This document shows positions 60,433 to 64,000 of a stretch of DNA of 64,000 nucleotides, piece after piece. The DNA comes from Prevotellaceae bacterium UBA4361. GTDB taxonomy: Bacteria > Bacteroidota > Bacteroidia > Bacteroidales > Bacteroidaceae. Location of the stretch: positions 17,933-81,932 of the forward strand of contig DGSN01000067.1 of NCBI GenBank assembly GCA_002393575.1, read 5' to 3'. The position numbers and the translations under genes were made by a program. How positions within the stretch are numbered: position 1 is the first letter of the stretch; every line of letters begins with the position of its first letter. Under the pieces are notes generated by a model. It did not search any database. It saw only the letters and a program-made list of their open reading frames with translations, and was not told where the DNA came from.

Positions 60433-62007
60433 TCACCTTCTCCTCACCTCCGAAAGCGGCGAAGTATTGCATCCATTAGGAGCCCGAATCCGCATGAAGT
60501 GTGCCACCGTAGGAGCAATGCAATCGACCGTCACAGGCGTTGCGATTCTCTCAGCCTTCAGTTGGAATCCGAAGAAGATGATAGGAAATTCAAAGTAACT
60601 GTCCCTCACCTGTCTCGATTGCCCAATATCATCATTGGCAAGCGTCCATCCAGGATTCGCAAGAATCAGTATGTCGCCCGAGCACTTCGGATTAAACGAA
60701 TTTCTGATTCTGCTGATGCCCGGAGTCCATGCTCCCTGCGTAAGGCGAGTAGATGTATAGACATCCCTCACTCCCGTGTATTGAAACAAGAAATCCTCAC
60801 ATGTTTCGAGCACCTCAGCCAAGTTCAGCTGCTTTTGCTCGATGAGCTTATGATTGAGATAGAATTGATTGTCATAAAACGATTCCACATACTGCCCCTG
60901 CCCATAAATCGCCATCAGGTACATATTCAGCAGCGCAGCACAGCGATTCAGATGCAGAGTGCCCGTCGGGATGCGATATTTCGACAAGTCGGCAGCCTCA
61001 GCATCCTCAAAGCCCGTGGAAGTGATGAAAAAAAGCGTGTTCTCGATGCCCACACTCTTGTCAATTTCCTTGAACAAGTTTGCCAAAGCCTCATCCAGCC
61101 GCACGTAAGTGTCCTGAATCTCCGTGGCAGAATCATTGAACGTCTTTCCATCGAAGGAGCCAGCGTAGTAGCAAAGCGAAAGAAAATCAGGCACATCGTC
61201 GCGTCCCATTCCCGCTTGCGTAATGACAAAGGAAGCCGTTTCAGTGATGAAATCATTGATGAGTCCCGAAGTCTTGAAACTGCGAAAACGTCTCTCACCA
61301 GTGAATCGGTGGTTGAAAGACGAACTCTTCTCACTTGCCAAATAATAATTATAGCTCGAAACGGCAGCACTCTTAGGCTTCCACAAAACCTGGTCGATTC
61401 CCGAAATAGACCTCGTAGTCAAATACTTGAACCACGAAGGCTGCTGCCCATAATAGCTCGTCCCAGCCCATCTGCCCGTATGCCCATCCAGCCAGATGGC
61501 AAAGTCCCCAGCATGACCCACAGAAAGCACCGAAGCCTCCCTGTTCGGAGCAATGCCATAGACAATTGCACGTCCGTTCGACGACAACTTCAGCTCATCC
61601 CCAATCGTCGAAACCAGCAGATTCTTCGGAGAAGCCGTTTCCTGCGTATCCACGCCACGCACCTTGAAATCCTCCACACACTGCACAGGACGCATCGACT
61701 GCCTGTCCATCCAGTCCTCGCCCACGATGCCATGATTATACGGCACAGTCCCCGTGAAAATCGAAGCAATCGCCGAAGCTCTGTCCACATCAGCCGAAGA
61801 ATACTGCGCATTGCTGAAGACCACACCCTCGCGCATCAAGCGCTTGAAGCCGTCCTCCCCATAGAGCGGAGAAAAAGCGTCCATATAATCAGAGCGTAGC
61901 TGGTCTATCGTAAGACCAACCACGAGCCGAGGCACCGACGTCTGCGATTGAGCCGCAACCGAAGCAGCCAATACAGCAAGCAGCGTAGTGATGGTAGGAC
62001 GTTTCAT
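60433..62007 (-). CDS. Alkaline-phosphatase-superfamily protein, probably catalytically inactive
   Basis: A 524-aa exported protein (signal peptide 1-19) with the PafA-like phosphatase fold: VVGLTIDQLRSDYMDAF, ASIFTGTVPYNHGIVGEDWM, DFLSLCYYAGSFDG, DTYVRLDEALANLFKEID, FFITSTGF and PIIFFGF..IAPTVAHFMRI. The first metal Asp (Asp35) remains. Aligned by eye to PafA, the nucleophile Thr is Arg, the STDYxGH pair is GSFDGK, the ADHG pair is STGF, and the late THG histidine is lost. Length and fold are intact with no frameshift, so it looks like a conserved pseudoenzyme, perhaps a binding or scaffold protein. Alignment is from memory. Confidence 0.75.
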   Translation of the reverse strand: MKRPTITTLLAVLAASVAAQSQTSVPRLVVGLTIDQLRSDYMDAFSPLYGEDGFKRLMREGVVFSNAQYSSADVDRASAIASIFTGTVPYNHGIVGEDWMDRQSMRPVQCVEDFKVRGVDTQETASPKNLLVSTIGDELKLSSNGRAIVYGIAPNREASVLSVGHAGDFAIWLDGHTGRWAGTSYYGQQPSWFKYLTTRSISGIDQVLWKPKSAAVSSYNYYLASEKSSSFNHRFTGERRFRSFKTSGLINDFITETASFVITQAGMGRDDVPDFLSLCYYAGSFDGKTFNDSATEIQDTYVRLDEALANLFKEIDKSVGIENTLFFITSTGFEDAEAADLSKYRIPTGTLHLNRCAALLNMYLMAIYGQGQYVESFYDNQFYLNHKLIEQKQLNLAEVLETCEDFLFQYTGVRDVYTSTRLTQGAWTPGISRIRNSFNPKCSGDILILANPGWTLANDDIGQSRQVRDSYFEFPIIFFGFQLKAERIATPVTVDCIAPTVAHFMRIRAPNGCNTSPLSEVRRR

Positions 62008-62124
62008 TTTCTTTTTCGTTATCGTTTTATTTTTAAGTCTGAGGTCAAAGGTCGAGGGTCAAAGGTTTTTCCATCCGATGGAATCGCTTCACGCTTCACG
62101 CTTCACGCTCCACGCTCCACTCTT

Positions 62125-62160
62125 CCCCCTCCCTCCCAGGGAGGGCAAGGGGAGGGTCTA
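62125..62160. repeat. CTCCC/GGGAG palindrome beside the lnb stop
   Basis: CCCCCTCCCTCCCAGGGAGG followed by GCAAGGGGAGGGTCTATT, abutting the lnb stop codon (62162-62164). The repeat at 200-230 touches the stop of the AmgK-RapZ gene in the same way, with GGGAGGGTCTATT. Heptamer words (cgcttca) lie at 62085-62120. Confidence 0.55.
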
Positions 62161-62161
62161 T

Positions 62162-63436
62162 TCAATACCTCCTCAGCACCCTCTCGATGGCAAAAGTCCT
62201 CAGACGCAATGCCGACCGCACGAGCAAAGTCAATACCAAAGGAAGCATGGCAGGATGCAACCACTGCAAAGGAAGCCAAAATAGCAGCAGCGTGAAAACA
62301 AGGGCTGACATATTGACCATTTCGCATGACAACTTCAGCGTCTTCTTCTTCATCAAGACCACAGGAATCATCCCAAGCACCAGCGGATTGAACGCCACAA
62401 TGAGCCAGTTCGAACCCACAGCAGGATGCTCCGAGAAGAAGAACAAGAAAGCAATCAGGCATCCAGCCAGACCCTGCGCAGCCAAAAGCACAATGTCGAA
62501 CCAGAGAGTAGCCTTCCTGCGGATGAAATCCACAACCGACAAGCACACAGCAATGCCCAGCACAATCCAGAAGAAAGCCGCAGGACGCAGCGGAAAATCA
62601 GCAATCGCCTGCAACTTCCCCGTAGGAGCAAGATGCCTTTCACCTTTCACGAAAGCCACCTCCGCACTGTCCGTAACAAGAACAGCATCCCTCAGCTCCA
62701 TTTCATACACCGAAGGAATAAACATCTGCTCCATCTGCGAACGCTCAGCATCCACCTCCGAGCCCAGAATCATGTCAATCCCAAAGGCAGTCCACGGAGA
62801 ACCCTCCGTGAAGCGATGCAGAATCTCGCGGAAACTCGTTCTCTCATACTCCCGTCCCCTGTCCTTATACCGCAGCTTCCTGTCGAGCAAAGCATCCTGG
62901 ATAATGACGCGAGCACGAGTCGTGCAGTTATCATAAAGGAAATTATAGCGATACACACGGTTCTCAGGCATGTGGTTCACAACCAGCAAGTTATAGAGCA
63001 ACCTCTTCTCCTCCTCCGTCAGATTCAGCTCCTGCTCATCCACACCTATCCCCTCCTTCGAATAGCGGAAAAAGAAATAGTCCGCAGGTTCAGCACCCAG
63101 CTCATAGTCCGTCTCGCCCTTCACAAACCTGAAGATGAAATTCTTCTGCTCATAATTGAACATGCCATAATTGAAAGCCACGTCAAAAGGCTTCTCACCC
63201 CCACCCTTCACACGGATGGCAGTATGTCCAAACAGCTTATACGCATCAGCACCAGGAGCACAAGTCAGCAGCGAAACAAACAGAGAATCACTCCGAGGTT
63301 CCGAAACCGCAGCATTCTCAGCAACTTCCCCACTCTGCCCATGAGCCCCATTCGAATAGCCCACAGGAGCATGTGCCTGCCCCCAAGCACAAACCAAAGA
63401 CGCACAAGCCAATATGAAGAAAAACACTCGTTTCAT
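62162..63436 (-). CDS. lnb: Lipoprotein N-acyltransferase Lnb (DUF4105 family)
   Basis: A 424-aa membrane protein: signal sequence MKRVFFFILACASLVCAWG, a periplasmic DUF4105/Lnb domain (about 35-270), then four or five membrane helices. The domain has a papain-like pair: His in YKLFGHTAIRVKG and Cys in NFLYDNCTTRARV. Lnb was described in Bacteroidota as the enzyme that adds the third acyl chain to lipoproteins. I place the start at 63436; a frame open to 63493 would run across the TACCTTTG promoter element. Confidence 0.8.
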   Translation of the reverse strand: MKRVFFFILACASLVCAWGQAHAPVGYSNGAHGQSGEVAENAAVSEPRSDSLFVSLLTCAPGADAYKLFGHTAIRVKGGGEKPFDVAFNYGMFNYEQKNFIFRFVKGETDYELGAEPADYFFFRYSKEGIGVDEQELNLTEEEKRLLYNLLVVNHMPENRVYRYNFLYDNCTTRARVIIQDALLDRKLRYKDRGREYERTSFREILHRFTEGSPWTAFGIDMILGSEVDAERSQMEQMFIPSVYEMELRDAVLVTDSAEVAFVKGERHLAPTGKLQAIADFPLRPAAFFWIVLGIAVCLSVVDFIRRKATLWFDIVLLAAQGLAGCLIAFLFFFSEHPAVGSNWLIVAFNPLVLGMIPVVLMKKKTLKLSCEMVNMSALVFTLLLFWLPLQWLHPAMLPLVLTLLVRSALRLRTFAIERVLRRY

Positions 63437-63459
63437 ACGCATAAGCACATAATACGTGG

Positions 63460-63467
63460 CAAAGGTA
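63460..63467 (-). promoter_or_regulatory. -7 promoter element of lnb
   Basis: TACCTTTG on the minus strand, 24 bp before the ATG at 63436. Its position decides the start: transcripts would begin downstream of the longer frame's first ATG. No clear -33 box. Confidence 0.6.
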
Positions 63468-63602
63468 CGAAATTTATCATAGATAATTGGCATAAGTTAA
63501 AAAAAAGACAACCAAAACAGCTATTATGCCATTTTGGCTGTCCCTTTTATGCTCATTTTCACATTGAAAACGATGTTTTACTCAATCGATATGATACATT
63601 GT

Positions 63603-64000
63603 TTATCCTCCGAAGTTGTCGAAGCGAATCATGTCGTCTTCTACTCCGAGGGAGTGGAGAAGGTCGAGGACGGTCTTTGCCATCATTGGAGGGCCGCAGA
63701 GGTAGTATTCCACGTCTTCTGGTGCCTCGTGCTGCTTGAGGTAGGTGTCGCCGAGTACGTTGGCGATGAAGCCTGGGTTGTAGCGCACGCCGAGGGCATC
63801 TGCCTTCTTGTCTGGGAAGTCGAGGGCGAGGTGGAAGTGGAAGTTAGGGTATTCCTTTTCGAGTTCGAGGAAGTCTTCCATGAAGAACACTTCGTCGATG
63901 CCGCGTGCTCCGTAGAAGTAGTGCATTTCGCGGTCGCGCGTGTGGAGTGTCTTGAGCATGTGCATGATTTGTGCGCGGAGTGGTGCCATACCTGCTCCTC
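63603..64000 (-). CDS. nqrF: Na+-translocating NADH:quinone reductase subunit F (C-terminal part)
   Basis: The C-terminal 132 residues of NqrF, cut by the right edge. GAGMAPLRAQIMHMLKT is the flavin/NADH-binding region, FYGARGIDEVFFMEDF continues the reductase fold, and YYLCGPPMMAKTVLDLLHSLG with the C-terminal FDNFGG is the family ending. NqrF takes electrons from NADH into the sodium-pumping Nqr complex. The reading frame continues past 64000. Confidence 0.95.
   Translation of the reverse strand, partial: GAGMAPLRAQIMHMLKTLHTRDREMHYFYGARGIDEVFFMEDFLELEKEYPNFHFHLALDFPDKKADALGVRYNPGFIANVLGDTYLKQHEAPEDVEYYLCGPPMMAKTVLDLLHSLGVEDDMIRFDNFGG

Noticed and set aside
60499..61899. 466-aa plus-strand open frame
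   Set aside because: Antisense of the phosphatase-fold gene; Arg/Ser-rich shadow without motifs.
62426..63739. 437-aa plus-strand open frame
   Set aside because: Antisense of lnb and nqrF, crossing the promoter gap between them; not a plausible gene.

Overview
The window reads as a chromosomal segment of a Bacteroidales bacterium, most likely a Prevotella-type genome. The evidence is intrinsic. Promoters have the Bacteroidota form TTTG-N19/20-TAnnTTTG. There are type IX secretion parts (PorQ and a cargo-like C-terminal tail), a PUR-domain protein, DUF4836, DUF4738 and DUF5606 proteins, an Lnb-type lipoprotein acyltransferase, Nqr, pyruvate:ferredoxin oxidoreductase and a NUDIX-type sugar regulator next to xylBA. 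I saw no prophage, insertion sequence with a transposase, CRISPR array, rRNA or tRNA. Most of the window is core genome, about 53 protein genes, many in short operons.

Layout. 1-6.0 kb (minus): start of a MurU-like nucleotidyltransferase, an AmgK-like kinase fused to a RapZ C-terminal domain, an FtsX-like permease and its ATPase, and a DUF4836 lipoprotein. 6.0-13 kb: rsmE, pncC, tsaD, map, a DUF4738 lipoprotein, porQ, meaB. 13-18.3 kb: an AAA ATPase and nifJ, the pyruvate oxidoreductase. 18.6-23.8 kb: tolC-macA-ABC ATPase-ABC permease exporter operon. 23.9-26.8 kb: hisH-hisA-hisF-hisIE. 26.9-33.6 kb: ftsE-type ATPase, lysC, lysA, grpE, dnaJ, folC. 33.7-40.5 kb: secreted GH43 enzyme facing xylA-xylB-NUDIX regulator. 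41-44.4 kb (minus): nusB-yajC-ybbR-coaE-DUF5606 operon with a clear promoter and terminator. 44.6-46.5 kb: PUR protein, rplY, pth. 46.5-49.3 kb: candidate small RNA, small peptide, a secreted protein with a sorting tail, an unknown membrane-anchored protein. 49.3-54.1 kb (minus): hydroxyproline dehydratase hypD, its activase and dnaB. 54.2-64 kb (minus): unknown secreted protein, ispH, cmk, secA, a phosphatase-fold protein lacking its catalytic residues, lnb, and the C-terminal part of nqrF.

The unusual content lies between genes. Three separate gaps (10.39, 40.80 and 55.02 kb) hold the same kind of array: an ATTGGGGA-type core repeated on a strict 22-bp grid and closed by inverted copies on the same grid. 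Several other gaps hold long palindromic elements in at least three families. One copy is flanked by a 17-bp direct repeat, one has its core inverted relative to its ends, and a 21-bp module is present or absent in members of two families. A three-copy 105-119-bp tandem repeat, a 21-bp tandem repeat, strings of heptamer words (cgcttca, gtttaac) that run into gene starts, and CTCCC/GGGAG palindromes beside stop codons complete the picture. No gene in the window obviously mobilises these elements.

All calls come from reading the sequence and recalled family knowledge; no database search was run.
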